NCBI GenBank assembly: GCA_027922465.2
Contig: BQMF02000379.1
Location: 310,001 to 374,000, forward strand
Reading direction: 5' to 3'
From: Turritopsis dohrnii
Lineage: Eukaryota; Cnidaria; Hydrozoa; Anthoathecata; Oceaniidae
Length of the DNA stretch: 64,000 nucleotides
A program made the translations under genes and the position numbers. Below, in pieces: positions 1 through 11,703 of this stretch (position 1 is the first letter of the stretch; each line of letters starts with the position of its first letter). The notes under the pieces were generated by a model. It ran no database searches, was not told where the DNA came from, and worked only from the letters and a program-made list of their open reading frames with translations.

Positions 1-1330
1 CCACCATTTTAATACCTTAGCAACATGGTATACAAGATGACTTAGCGATTTTTGTTGATTTCCTTTTATATTAACTAGAATTTCGAAGTATGATTTTTGA
101 CGCTTTTGAAGGAAAATACTGTGCAAGAGTGCAGTAATTTCCGTAATTACGGTGATTATTGAATGAATTCACCCTGTTCTACACATTTTTGCAAAAAAAA
201 CAATTGTGCCGCAAATTCCTGGGTGGATTCTCCCTATTGTAAAAATTATGCAGAAAAAAATGTTATCCTTAAACAACACATATGCAAAATTTAAAATGAA
301 AAACCAATTGTCATCAATTGTGATTTGTTTCATCGAAGAAGTGAAGGATTGTGGGAAAACTTCCGAAAAGCACTGTTGATCTTGCACAGCAAAAGTGGAT
401 GCTGGAGAAAATAGTGGGCAAAATATGGGAGATAAACTTTGATTTAATCTTAAGTGTTCATCAGCACGTTTTTACAGATTCCTTAGTATAACACCTACTT
501 TTCCTGAATTCTATGAGGTTCCTGCCAGGATTGGAGTAGATGAACTTAGGCATATTGAGTTCAAATGCCTTTACGAAAACCACATGGATATTTTGAGAGC
601 TTGTTCTGCATAAATTTCATGAGCTGTTTGAAAACAAACCTTTCAAAGAACCTTGATGTAGCAGCTAATAGGCTATTGAATCTGTAATTTCCTTTCTCAG
701 TTTAAGAACTTTTATTATGGACCAAGAACACAACTGCAAGCTTCGATTGGTTGTGAAAAGAGCCCTTAACGAGAGAACCGTTAGAACAGCATGTAAAGAC
801 ATGGGCTATTTGCACTGTTTGTGATACGTGCGCCAATTTGTTTGCCGCATCTAAATTTGATATCTTCTGGTGAATCTACGATTCAGATTATCCGTGTAAG
901 TCGAGATGATTTCACTCTGGCCTGGGCTTTAACTTTTTTTAACTAACGGCATTTTTAAGTTTCGTGGTACAGGTGATGGGGTGACAAAACATTTAGGCCT
1001 AATTTCTATTAGTTTTCAAACTGAACAGATTCTTCAAACTCAGGAGAAAAGTGACACTCCGAACCACATCATAAAGTTGGATAAATAGGAAAAATATTTT
1101 TGACTTAAGAAAGGAAACTTAATAAAATGATGACACGTTTGTATGTGTCGCCTCGGTAACATATTTAGTTATTGCGTACAAGGTTTTTGCTAGTAAAGTG
1201 AGATTTGGACACAAACAAAGGAAATTAAGCAAAGAGTTTTCAAAGAATACAGTGAATTAATACTTTCTTGGGTGAATTAAGTCCCTTGTTTTATAGCCGG
1301 TTTTTCCACCCACCTGGGATGTCCAGTAGT
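1..1330. other. AT-rich sequence, no recognised feature
   Basis: No reading frame of convincing length and no protein motif or terminal repeat that I recognise. It may include the 5' flank or 5' UTR of the decayed non-LTR retrotransposon that follows, but nothing in the sequence proves this. Confidence 0.4.
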
Positions 1331-1338
1331 CGGAAAAT

Positions 1339-1373
1339 GTTGCCATGGAAACTTCTTTTGCAATCTCATTGGT
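1339..1373. promoter_or_regulatory. Possible X-box plus CCAAT box
   Basis: GTTGCCATGGAAAC (1339-1352) is a close match to the near-palindromic RFX-type X-box. About 16 bases further on, ATTGGT is an inverted CCAAT box. The pairing resembles a compact RNA polymerase II promoter. No transcript start or intact gene is visible downstream; the only coding remnant on this strand is the retrotransposon relic from about 1.84 kb. Could be coincidence. Confidence 0.25.
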
Positions 1374-1840
1374 TCATGTTTGTTGTTTGGATGTTTGTTT
1401 CACTTTCTTGCCATTCATTGCCATTGACTTTGAGGGTACAAATATAATATTACACAACGATCCGTTGAAATTGCTTTTTGACAGCTGCACTTATTTGTAA
1501 AATCGCTACGAAGGATCACATTTCTATAGAAACGGCATTTTAACTTTACTATTTAGGTGCCCGACGAGATTTCTTTGCACGTTATGCCTAAAAATATCCT
1601 TAAGTGATCTAGGTTCCTCTATGTTCTCGAGTCGAGCTCTAGTCAGGATATCCTTCCTGAGGTCTTTAATCCTGCGAGATTTGTTTTGAACGGAGGTAGT
1701 GTATCTAGGACTGTTAATTACAAGAACAACCCGTCGTCGGCTTTATTTAAAAAAACACGGAACCGGACTACAGGCAACAAAATTTCCTGCACCATCTGAA
1801 TTGATGGCTACACTCAGATCCTACTTCGATACAGCCAAAC

Positions 1841-3536
1841 GAGAAAGAACTGACAGAACTCAAACTTAAGAATAAAGAAAGATTGATGATATCGTACCTT
1901 AATATAAACTCTATCAGACACAAATTCCACTAAGTTAAAATCTTGAACTATATAGACGTCTTTAGAACCACTAAAGGGCTTATCCTCAATATCTATCGCA
2001 ATCTTACACAAAATGTTACCAACTTTCTCAACCAAATTACCAGGTCTTGAAAATGTCATAATAATAGGAGATTTTAAGGAATAACCAAAAAATTCAAATA
2101 TACAAGAGTTTATGGAAAATTCTTCATTGAAATGCTTGATAAAATCACTAATCTTTTAAAAATTTGAGAAACGACGATGCATAGACATGGTCCTCACGAA
2201 CCAAAGTAGTAAGTCGACCGTTAATGACTTGATCTATACTGTCTTAAAAATATTCCCTAAATTCAAACCAAACTGCAAAAAAGAAATACTTTGCCAGGCA
2301 TAGTACATCAAAGCCTATGTGGCAAACCCTGAAGCCTTTCATCTGACATCCACGACAGTCCACGAACAATTACTCTACAAGTAAAGATGAAATGATAGAG
2401 GACCACAGTAGAATTTCGAAAATATCCAATAAGTACTAAAATAATGTTAAAGGATTTATTAATCTAAAATACACCTCCATACACCCAATCACTGATGATG
2501 TATCTTGCACTATTCTACGATACGGGTACTACCCAAGCGTACAGTAAATCAAAAAACAAAATCTAGGGAGTTTGAAGAAGTACAAGAAAATGAAGTCAAA
2601 AAGCTTAATCCTAAGAAGAGTGTATATGGAAGTATAGAATAGAATTAAGCTGTCCGAAAAACCATCATCGGCGAAATTTGTTAGAGATGATCAATAATTC
2701 GTGATTTCCATCACTTCCATCCAAGACTTAAACGTGATGAAGTTTCTTCACTTTATAATAACAGTTGATAAATCTGATAAATGAAATTATAAACCAAGCA
2801 GTCTTCTTCCAGCAAGGTTTTTAAGCGGATTATCTTTGACCAAATTAAAGTGTTCATTCGTGATATCTGTTCTGTCTTTTTAGGTGGTTTTTAATCTATA
2901 CATAGCACACACTTCAACATTTGTTTTTTGAGTTGGAAAATTCGCTTGGTGGTTGTAAAATTGGCAGTATTCTCATAGATGTATCTAAAGCCTTCAATAT
3001 CCTAAACCACGACGTTCTGTTTGCAAAACCCGCTGCATATGGATTTTGTCACAACAGTTTATGCCGTTTGAAAAGTCATCTTAGTAGTAGATATTAGAAA
3101 ACTACAACTAAGGCCTCTCTCATCAAATGGCTATTCTTTGCGTCTCACAGTGATCATTTCTTGGTCTTCTGCTATTCAATATTTTTATCAACGATCTTTA
3201 ATCAACTACAATTGTAATCAGCATATTTAACTTCACGGTTGATAGCACCCTATATTCTTAAGGTACAAGCGTGGAAGTCATTATTTCAAATCTTTCTTCG
3301 CATCTTTAAATCGCTATAATCTGGTTGAAAATAAACATACTTGCAGCAAATACGAAAAGGTTCTTGATGATGGTATTAAGAAACAACACTGGTAGAAATC
3401 AATTTAAACAAATTTGTCATCAAACACTCTAATTCTGTTAAAATCTTTCCTTTGAGGAACATATTTCAAACCTTTGCAAATCAGTTAACTACAATGTCAT
3501 TAGACTTAACGGAAGTAGAAAGTTAATGATTTTTAA
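1841..3536 (+). pseudogene. Decayed non-LTR (CR1/Jockey-type) retrotransposon, endonuclease and RT
   Basis: Fragments of an APE-type endonuclease followed by a LINE reverse transcriptase appear in order on the plus strand, in shifting frames with many stops. At 1880-1927 the translation contains SYLNINSIRHKF, the usual endonuclease start in these elements. NVIIIGDFK follows at about 2052 and CIDMVLTNQ at about 2178, both endonuclease motifs. The RT palm is seen as LIDVSKAFNILNHD at about 2975-3020, then GLLLFNIFIND at about 3163-3200, and DSTLYS, the region of the catalytic aspartates, at about 3240. FEEHISNLCKSVNYNV near 3450 is the post-catalytic region. Order and spacing match a CR1/L2/Jockey ORF2. 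Dead copy; the clade cannot be settled by eye. Confidence 0.8.
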
Positions 3537-3559
3537 TAGATAGATATAGATAGATATAT
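3536..3559. repeat. TAGA microsatellite
   Basis: Short imperfect (TAGA)n tract directly after the last recognisable RT sequence. CR1/L2-type elements often end in a short microsatellite tail, so this could mark the 3' end of the relic. About 130 bases of unrecognised sequence follow before the minisatellite. Confidence 0.5.
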
Positions 3560-5385
3560 GCCCTCCGATGTCTCGGAATGTGTCCTACCCGCGGAGGAGT
3601 AGGAATCACAGACCATTCAGACAATGTAACAATGTAGGGGAGCTGCGGAGTCATGACATTTATGGGAACTCTCTAAAAGAATATCTATCTTGAATACTCG
3701 ATGTAGGTTGAACGACCAATGTGCGTTGAATGAACGTTGTCGGTTGAATGATCCTTGCACGATAAATTACCAATGTGGACTGAATAATGGAAACACCATG
3801 AATGATTTATCTTGACTGATTAATGCAGGTTGAATTATCGTTGTGCTTTGAATGCTCTTTGTGCATTGAATGATTGTTGTACGTTGAATCACTGATGTGC
3901 ATTGAATTGATCGATGTGTGTTAAAAGATCGATGTGAACAGAATGGTCGACATATTTTAAATGATGAACATGCCTTGAATGATCCTTGTGCATTAAATGA
4001 TCGATGTGCGTTGAATAATCGATGTGCGTGGAATGATCAATGTGCATTGCATGATCAATGTGCGTTGAATGATCGATGTGCGTTGAATGATCGATTTGCA
4101 TAGAATGATGAATTTATCTCGAATGTTCGTTGTGAATTGAAATGATCAATGAGCGTTGAATGATCATTGTATCTTAAATGATCGATTTGCATAAAATGAT
4201 GGCCTTAACTGATCGATGTGCGTTCAATGATCGTTGTACATTCAATGATCGATGTGCGTTGAATGATATATGTGCGCGGAATGATCAATGTGAATTGAAA
4301 TAACCGATGTGAGCTGAATGATCGATGGGCGTTGAATGATCATCGTGTGTTGAATGATCTACGTGGAATTAATGATGGACGTGCTTTAAATGATCGATGT
4401 GCGTTGAATAATCGATGAGCGTTGAGTGATCAATGTGTCTTTCATGATTTCATGATCGATCGTTCAGTGATCGATGTATATTGAAATGATCGTTGTAGAT
4501 AGAAAGATGTTTATGCTTTGAATGAACGATGTGGATTGAAATGGTCGTTGTGTATTGAAATGATCGATGTGTGTTGAATGATCGATGTGGACTTAATGAT
4601 AGACCTGCCTTAAATAATCAATGTGCATTGAATGATCGATGGGCGTGGAAAGATCATTGTGTCTTAAATGATCGATTTGCATAAAATGATGAATTTATCT
4701 CGAATGTTCGTTGTGGATTGAAATTATCGATGTGTATATTGAATGATTCATGTGGACTGAAATATAGAAATGCCTTTAAAGATCGATATGAATGATCGTT
4801 GAGCTTTGATTAATCGATTTGCATTAAGAAGTGCATCTATCTTGAATGATCGGTGTTTATTGAAATGATCCCATGTGCGTTGTATGATCGATGTGCGTTG
4901 AATGATCGATGTGGATTAAAATAATCGATGTGTGTTGAATGATCGGGCGTTGAATGATCATTGTGTGTTGAATGATCGACGTGGAATTAATGATGGACCT
5001 GCTTTAAGTGATCAATGTACGTTGAATGATCGATGACGTTGAGTGATCGTTGTGTCTTTGATGATGGATTTGCATAAAATGATGGATTTTTCCGGAATGT
5101 TTGTTGTTGATTGAAATTTTCGATGTGGATTGAATGATCGTTGTACATTCAATGATCAATGTGCGTCGAGTGATCGATATGGATTGAAATGGTCGTTGTG
5201 TATTGAAATGATCGATGTGGATTGAATGATCGATGTGGATTGAATGAACGATGTGGACTTAGTGATGTACCTGCTTTGAATGATCGATGTGCGTGGAATG
5301 ATCGATGGGCATTGAATGAGCATTGTGTCTTAAATGACCGATTTGCATAAAATGATGGATTTATCTTGAATGTTCGTTGTTAATA

Positions 5386-5616
5386 GACCTTTCCCGAATT
5401 TCTGTTTAAACGATGCATTGTGGCCGAGTTGTCGTGTCTAACCTTGCTTTTAATATTCTAACTACTTCTAATTATTGGAATGGGGATTAGCAATAATAGA
5501 GACTATCATTAAGTTACAAAGTAATGAAATCAGTGGAACAATGAATTGCATAAAAACGAGGTTAGATATGAAACTCGGCCACAATTCGGTGTTTAAACTG
5601 AAATTCGGGAAAGGTC
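5386..5616. mobile_element. MITE nested in the satellite, TA target duplication
   Basis: This non-repetitive insert interrupts the minisatellite. Its ends are inverted copies of each other: GACCTTTCCCGAATTTC at the left and the reverse complement of a near-identical sequence at the right. The inverted similarity continues inward with gaps (GTGGCCGAGTT near 5418, AACTCGGCCACAA near 5575). A TA lies immediately outside each end. No coding capacity. Tc1/mariner-type mobilisation is inferred from the TA flank. Confidence 0.8.
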
Positions 5617-6923
5617 TATTGGAGTTTTCGAGGTGTGTTGAATGATTCATGTGTTGTGAATGATTGGAATGCCTTAAATAATTGATGTTGACTTAATTGA
5701 TCATTGTGATTTAAATGATCGATTTGCGTAAAATGATGGATTTATCTCAAATGCTCGCTGTGGATTGAAATTATCATTGTTTGTTGAATGATTCATGTGG
5801 ACTGAATGATGGGAATGCCTGAAATGATCGATGTGTGTTGAATGATCGTTGTGCGCTGAATGATCGATGTGTGTTGAATGATCTATTTGCGTAAAATGAT
5901 GCATATATCTCGAATGTTCGTTGCGGTTTGAAACTATTGATGGGTGTTGAATGATTCATGTGGACTGAATGATGGAAATGCCTTTAATGATCGATGTGTG
6001 TTGAATAATCGTTGTACATTCAATTTTCGTTATTGATTGGAATTTTCGATGTGGTCTGAATGATTGGTACGATTAAATAATCGATATTGACTTAATGATG
6101 GACCTGTTTTAAATGATCAATGTGCGTTGAATGATCGATTTGCATAAAATGATGGATTTATCTCGAATGTTTACTGTGGATTGAAATTATCGATGTGTGT
6201 TGAATGATTCATGTGGACTGAATGATGGAAATGACTTTAATGATCGATGTGTGTTGAATGATCGTTTTACATTCAATGTTCGTTATTGATTGGAATTTTC
6301 GATGTGGTCTGAATGATTGGTATGATTAAATAATCGATATTGACTTAATGATGGACCTGTTTTAAATGATCAATGTGCGTTGAATGATCGATGGGCGTGG
6401 AATGATCATTGTATCTTAAATGATCGATTTGCATAAAATGATGGATGTATCTCGAATGTTCGTTGTGGATTGAAATTAGCGATGTGTGTTGAATGATTCA
6501 TCTGGACTGAATGATGGTAATGCCTTTAATGATCGATGTGCATTGAATGTTCGTTGAGCCTTGATTAATCGATTTGCATTAAGAAGTGCATCTATCTTGA
6601 ATGATCGGTGTATATTGAAATGATCCATGTGTGCTGTATCGATGTGTGTTGAATCATCGATGTGGATTGAAATAATTGATGTGTGTTGAATTGATTTATG
6701 TGTGTAAAAGAGATCGATGTGGAGAGAATGATGGTTATAACTTAATGGATGGACATGCCTTGAATGATCCTTCTGCATTAAATGATCGTTATGCTTTGAA
6801 TGATCGATGTGGGTTTAATTGTCGTTGTGGACTGAATAGTGGAAGTGCCTTAAATGATCGATGTGCGTTGAATGATCGATGAAGATAGAACGATCGCTAT
6901 GCTTTAAATGATCGATGTGGGTT

Positions 6924-7470
6924 GAATGATCGTTGTACATTCAATGATCGATGTGCGTTGAATGATATATGTGCGCGGAATGATCAATGTGAATTGAAAT
7001 AACCGATGTGAGCTGAATGATCGATGGGTGTTGAATGATCATCGTGTGTTGAATGATCTACGTGGAATTAATGATGGACGTGCTTTAAATGATCGAGGTG
7101 CGTTGAATGATCGATGAGCGTTGAGTGATCAATGTGTCTTTCATGATTTCATGATCGATCGTTCCGTGATCGATGTGTATTGAAATGATCGTTGTAGATA
7201 GAATGATGTTTATGCTTTGAATGAACGATGTGGATTGAAATGGTCGGTGTGTATTGAAATGATCGATGTGTGTTGAATGATCGATGTGGACTTAATGATG
7301 GACCTGCCTGAAATAATCAATGTGCATTGAATGATGGATGGGCGTGGAAAAATCATTGTGTCTTAAATGATCGATTTGCATAAAATGATGAATTTATCTC
7401 GAATGTTCGTTGTGGATTGAAATTATCGATGTGTGTTGAATGATTCATGTGGACTGAAATATGGAAATGC
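6924..7470 (+). repeat. Higher-order duplicate of satellite 4225-4770
   Basis: About 550 bp that repeats 4225-4770 variant for variant at an offset of about 2,699 bp. Shared non-consensus markers include GATATATGTGCGCGG, AAATAACCGATGTGAGC and TTTCATGATTTCATGATC, with only scattered substitutions. The block therefore moved as a unit. A smaller direct duplication (about 6012-6140 against 6273-6400) shows the same behaviour. Confidence 0.8.
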
Positions 7471-7660
7471 CTTTAATGATCGATGTGTGTTGAATGATCG
7501 ATGTGGATTGAAATAATCGATGTGCGTTGAAATGATTTATGTGTGTACAAAAGATCGATGTGGATAGAATGTGGTTATAACTTAATGGATGGACATGCCT
7601 GGAATGATCCTTCTGCGTTAAATGATCGCTATGCCTTGAATGATCGATGTGCGTTGAATT

Positions 7661-8714
7661 TCAATTCACATTGATCATTCCACGCACATTGGTCATTCAA
7701 CGAACATCGATCATTTAATGCACAAGGATCATTCAAAGCATTTCCGTCATTTAAGCTATGTCCATCATTCTGTCCACATTCTTCTTTTAACACACATCGA
7801 TCAATTCGGTGCACATCGGCCATTCAACGCATATCGATCATTGAATGTATAGCAATCATTTAACGCACATCGAACATTTAAGGCATTCCCATCATTCAGT
7901 CCATATGAATCATTCAACACTCTTCGATCATTTCAATACATAACGACCATTCCAGTCACCATCGACCATTCAAAGCACAACGATCGTGCTACCTACATTG
8001 ATCTTTCAGTGCACGTCGATCATACAACGCAAGCCGATATTTAAGGCACTTCCATCATTCAATCCACATCGATCATTCAAAGCATAAACATCATTCTATC
8101 TACAACGATCATTTCAATACACAACGATCACTGAACGTACAACGATCATTCAACGCACATCGATTATTTCAATACACATCGAACATTCAAGATAGATTCA
8201 TTTCTTAAGGCAAATAGATCAATCTAGGCTCAACGATCATTCAATGTACATCGATCATTAAAGGCATTTCCATCATTCAGTCCACATGAATCATTCAACA
8301 CACATCGCTAATTTCAATCTACAACGAACATTCGAGATAAATCCATAATTTTATGCAAATCGATCATCAAAGACACAACGATCACTCAACGCTCATCGAT
8401 CATTTAATGCACAAGGAACATTCAAGGCATCTCCATCATTTAAGTTATGTCCATCATTCTGTCAACATCGATCATTTAAGGCATTCTAATCATTCAGACC
8501 ACATGAATCATTCAACACACTTCGAAAATTCCAAACAATAATGAACATTCGAGATAAATGCATCATTTTATGCATATCGATCATTTAAAGCAGGTCCATC
8601 ACTAATTTCACGTCGATCATTCAACACACATCGATCATTCAACGCACATCTATCATTCAAATAATAACGATCAGGTAATGAACAAAAATCATTCAAAGCA
8701 TATCAATCATACAA
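7661..8714 (-). repeat. Inverted block of the 18-bp minisatellite
   Basis: From about 7661 the repeat reads as the reverse complement (CATCGATCATTCAACGCA type), and it returns to the forward orientation at about 8715. Variant strings near 8195 are the reverse complement of strings found in the forward parts near 4810 and 6560, so this is satellite that was inverted or copied in inverted orientation. Confidence 0.9.
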
Positions 8715-9211
8715 CTTTGAATGATCATTGTGTGTTGAATGATCGACGTGGAATTAATGATGGACCTGCTTTAAGTGATCAATGTGCGTTGACTGATCGA
8801 TGAGCGTTGAGTGATCGTTGTGTCTTTGATGATCGATTTGCATAAAATGATGGATTTATCCCAAATGTTTGTTGTGGATTAAAGTTATCGATGTGTGTTG
8901 AATGAATCATGTGGATTGAATGATGGAAATGCCTTAAATGATCGATGTGCGTTGAATGATCGATGTGCGTTGAATGATTGATGTTGATTGAAACATGGAC
9001 ATAAAGTAAATGATGGACATGCCTTAATTGACAGTTGTACGTTATATGATCGATGTGTGTGGAATAATCAATGTCGATTGAAATGATCGATGTGTGTTGA
9101 ATTGATTTATTGTTGTAAAAAGGATCGATGTGGACAGAATGATGGTTATAACTTCATTGATAGATATGCTTTGAATGATTCTTGGGCAATAACTGATCGT
9201 TATTCTTTGAA

Positions 9212-11703
9212 TGATGGATAACCGGCATCGTGTTAGCACCCTTTATGCGGCTATGGATCTTAATGAAAGAGATCGGGAATTATTTTATAAGCATATGGGT
9301 CACTCCTCCCAAATGAACAGAGATGTCTATCAATCCCCTCTGGCATTAATGGGAATAACCAATGTAGGAAAGAATCTTTTAAGAATTGAAGAAGGTATAT
9401 TTTGTCTTTCATCTTCGCATCTGTTTATGTAATTGAATTGAATTTCCAGTCTGCTATAGTTATCATGCCTTCCTTTTGTAGGTTCTGTAAATTTTGGAGA
9501 CCAGTCTTCAGGTATATTGGTTGTTGAACTATGTTAACGTTCAGATCAGAAGGCCGTAATGTGACTTTGTCTAATGCAATTATTCCATTTTTAGCTTCCA
9601 ATAAATGTGCTGCTCAATCTCCAGGTAGGTAAACTGATGATGGTGAGCGTTCATAGTTTAGTTCATTACTAATTCTTTTTCGGGAGGGTGTTCACAAAAG
9701 AATATTTATGTAGAAGTCAACCACTCATTTATTCCTATAAAATGCTGCAACGAATGTGTTGTAAAATATGTCTTTGTATCAATGGTTTGGTACTTATTCG
9801 AATTCAACAGTTTTTGACATAATGTACCCAACATCTTTTTTGACCGACTGAATTTGTATAGGCTCTAGATTGGCTCAAAAAATTTTCGTGCCTTCTTTAG
9901 CCAGGAATTTAGAAATTATTAATTGTATTTGAATACTTTCAAGTTTTTTTCATAATTTCCATGATATTAGAAGGTTAGAACTGTTTTTTGACACGTGTAA
10001 TGATGGTTTTTCGAAATAATTGAAAAAAAAAAATGTAAATCCTTTCAACGTATATTTTTTGCGTAATAGTTTCAATATGCATGTGCCAAAACATTTGTTG
10101 GATAACCTTCTTAAATTAATAATGGTTTACGCATGATACTGCTTAATTATCTTTCACCTGCTTAAACTATTCTACATGATGATTTTGGGAATCATCAATG
10201 ATGTGTTACTTTATTAAATACGGATATTTCATTTGTGTAGCACCTGAAAAATGTGCAGATCGAACTCCAGGTATGTTAATTGATGAACTCAATTCTGAGC
10301 GAAATAAGATGGATAAAAATATGAGAACATACTAAACATGAAAAGGGTAACATATATAATTATTCCTTTGTATCACTGAAGAAGCAGTTCCATGTAGTCT
10401 TCAAGTCTTCATAAACTGTCATACCTAGCAGTCAGTGCTGATCAATGGCTTTCTTCTTTATTCAGGATCCGGCTTTAGCAAAAAAAATTACCAACTACGA
10501 AAACAATCACCAAAACCAGAAGAAGAAAGGGGTTGGCACTTGTTTCAGTCACCATATTTCCTACAGATAGCTTAGCAAATAGAGGAGCATCTTCATATAA
10601 TTTGGTGCACACACGTATGAACCGATTTTGTCGAAGAGTAAGCTTCTGTTTAACTTATCTTATAGATACAACAGAAAAGGATTTCGAAGAAGTCGATAAT
10701 TCATCTTCGGATTCGGACTATGAACAAAGTATTGACAATGAGGACAGTGATGATGAAGACGATTATGCTGATGCTGAGGAAGAGCTGATCAATAATAACA
10801 AGAAGAGCGTAACAGCATGTGGCAACAAGAGTGTGTGAATTGTATTCATTTGAAATTACCTTCGTGCATTCAAATTTTTCTTTGTTACATTTTTTTTGAC
10901 TGACGTGCGGCCGAAAATATTAATCTTACAAAATTGCTCTTTTCGGTAAAAACATTTAGTTATTTAGGCGTCATGAAAGTATCTTTCCGATTGTAAAAGG
11001 AAATAACCTGGGGAATCTAGACAGGAAAACGACTGATGAAAGTTTGATGTAATTTTCTCGGGGTTTTTTAAACGACGTAATGTCTCCTTTACTTAAAAAG
11101 CCTATCTTAAGATTGCTCAGAAATCATCTTTAACCTTAAAGTGCAAAGATTAATAGACCTTTTCATAAATTATGTTCTAACAAACAACGCCTCGTTTTCA
11201 TTCTGAATAGTATTTATGTTTGTCATTAAGAAGTTTAGAACTATATTACACTAAAACGGGATTTTTCGGAATGTGCAAAGAAACGATGCGTAAAAATTGA
11301 ACTCACGTTGAATTCAGGTTGAATGAAGTAAGGTAATTTTTAAATCATATCTATTGTTTATAGGAAACGTTAGAAGAAATATCTCTTGGACTAAAGAATT
11401 CCATGACATCTTCATGAAAACGTTCGGGGGATATGTGAGAAAAACCGAGTCGAGACCTTTTCCCAGTGAGTGTCTTGTTCTAATTAAACTTTTCTATGCT
11501 GGTCTCGTACAATTTTGTGACTATGAGTATCCATTGGACTGTTATTTCAATGATTGTTGATTGCAGGCAGAAAAGAAATGGAAAGTTTCGGATTGAATCT
11601 CGGTTCCGAATTTACGGTGGAAAAAATTCGGACGAAGATAAATAACGAAAGAAAAGCGTTTGAATTGAAAAAAAGAAAGCGACTTAGTGAAATCGGACTG
11701 TAA
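9212..11703 (+). CDS. Crypton-type tyrosine-recombinase-like gene with Myb-like C-terminus, 3' exons
   Basis: Five or more exons can be chained by splice signals and phase. The first (about 9212-9394) encodes RHRVSTLYAAMDL then HMGHSSQMNRDVYQ, the His...GHS...Tyr end of a Crypton-like tyrosine recombinase. Two 30-nt exons follow (9595-9624 and 10241-10270) with AG/GT borders and matching phase, encoding ASNKCAAQSP and APEKCADRTP. A less certain exon begins near 10466. An acidic Ser/Asp/Glu-rich exon ends at 10830. Exons 11364-11465 and 11567-11703 encode SWTKEFHDIF...IRTKINNERKAFELK, a Myb/SANT-like helical domain, ending in TAA. The frame between about 10466 and 10640 does not resolve cleanly, so an exon border or a lesion is hidden there. 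The N-terminal core and start are missing; the satellite abuts the first exon. It could be a domesticated gene or a truncated relic. Confidence 0.65.

Larger units (their letters stand above)
3692..9211 (+). repeat. 18-bp-period minisatellite array
   Basis: About 5.5 kb of degenerate tandem repeats whose consensus unit is GATCGATGTGCGTTGAAT (18 bp, core palindrome ATCGAT). Because 18 is a multiple of three, several frames stay open for short runs and spell hexapeptide repeats such as ALNDRC; these are by-products of the period, not genes. Units vary in length and sequence, and higher-order copies are present. The orientation flips at about 7661 and back at about 8714, and a 231-bp MITE interrupts the array at 5386-5616. 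The right edge abuts a coding exon directly. Confidence 0.95.

Noticed and set aside
3692..9211. CRISPR-like array
   Set aside because: Units are continuous 18-bp tandem repeats without unique spacers, in an intron-bearing eukaryotic context.
3889..9239. Open frames inside the 18-bp satellite (ALNDRC or THIDHS repeats)
   Set aside because: Produced by the 18-bp period; both strands and several frames are equally open, and no start, splice or codon signal supports translation.
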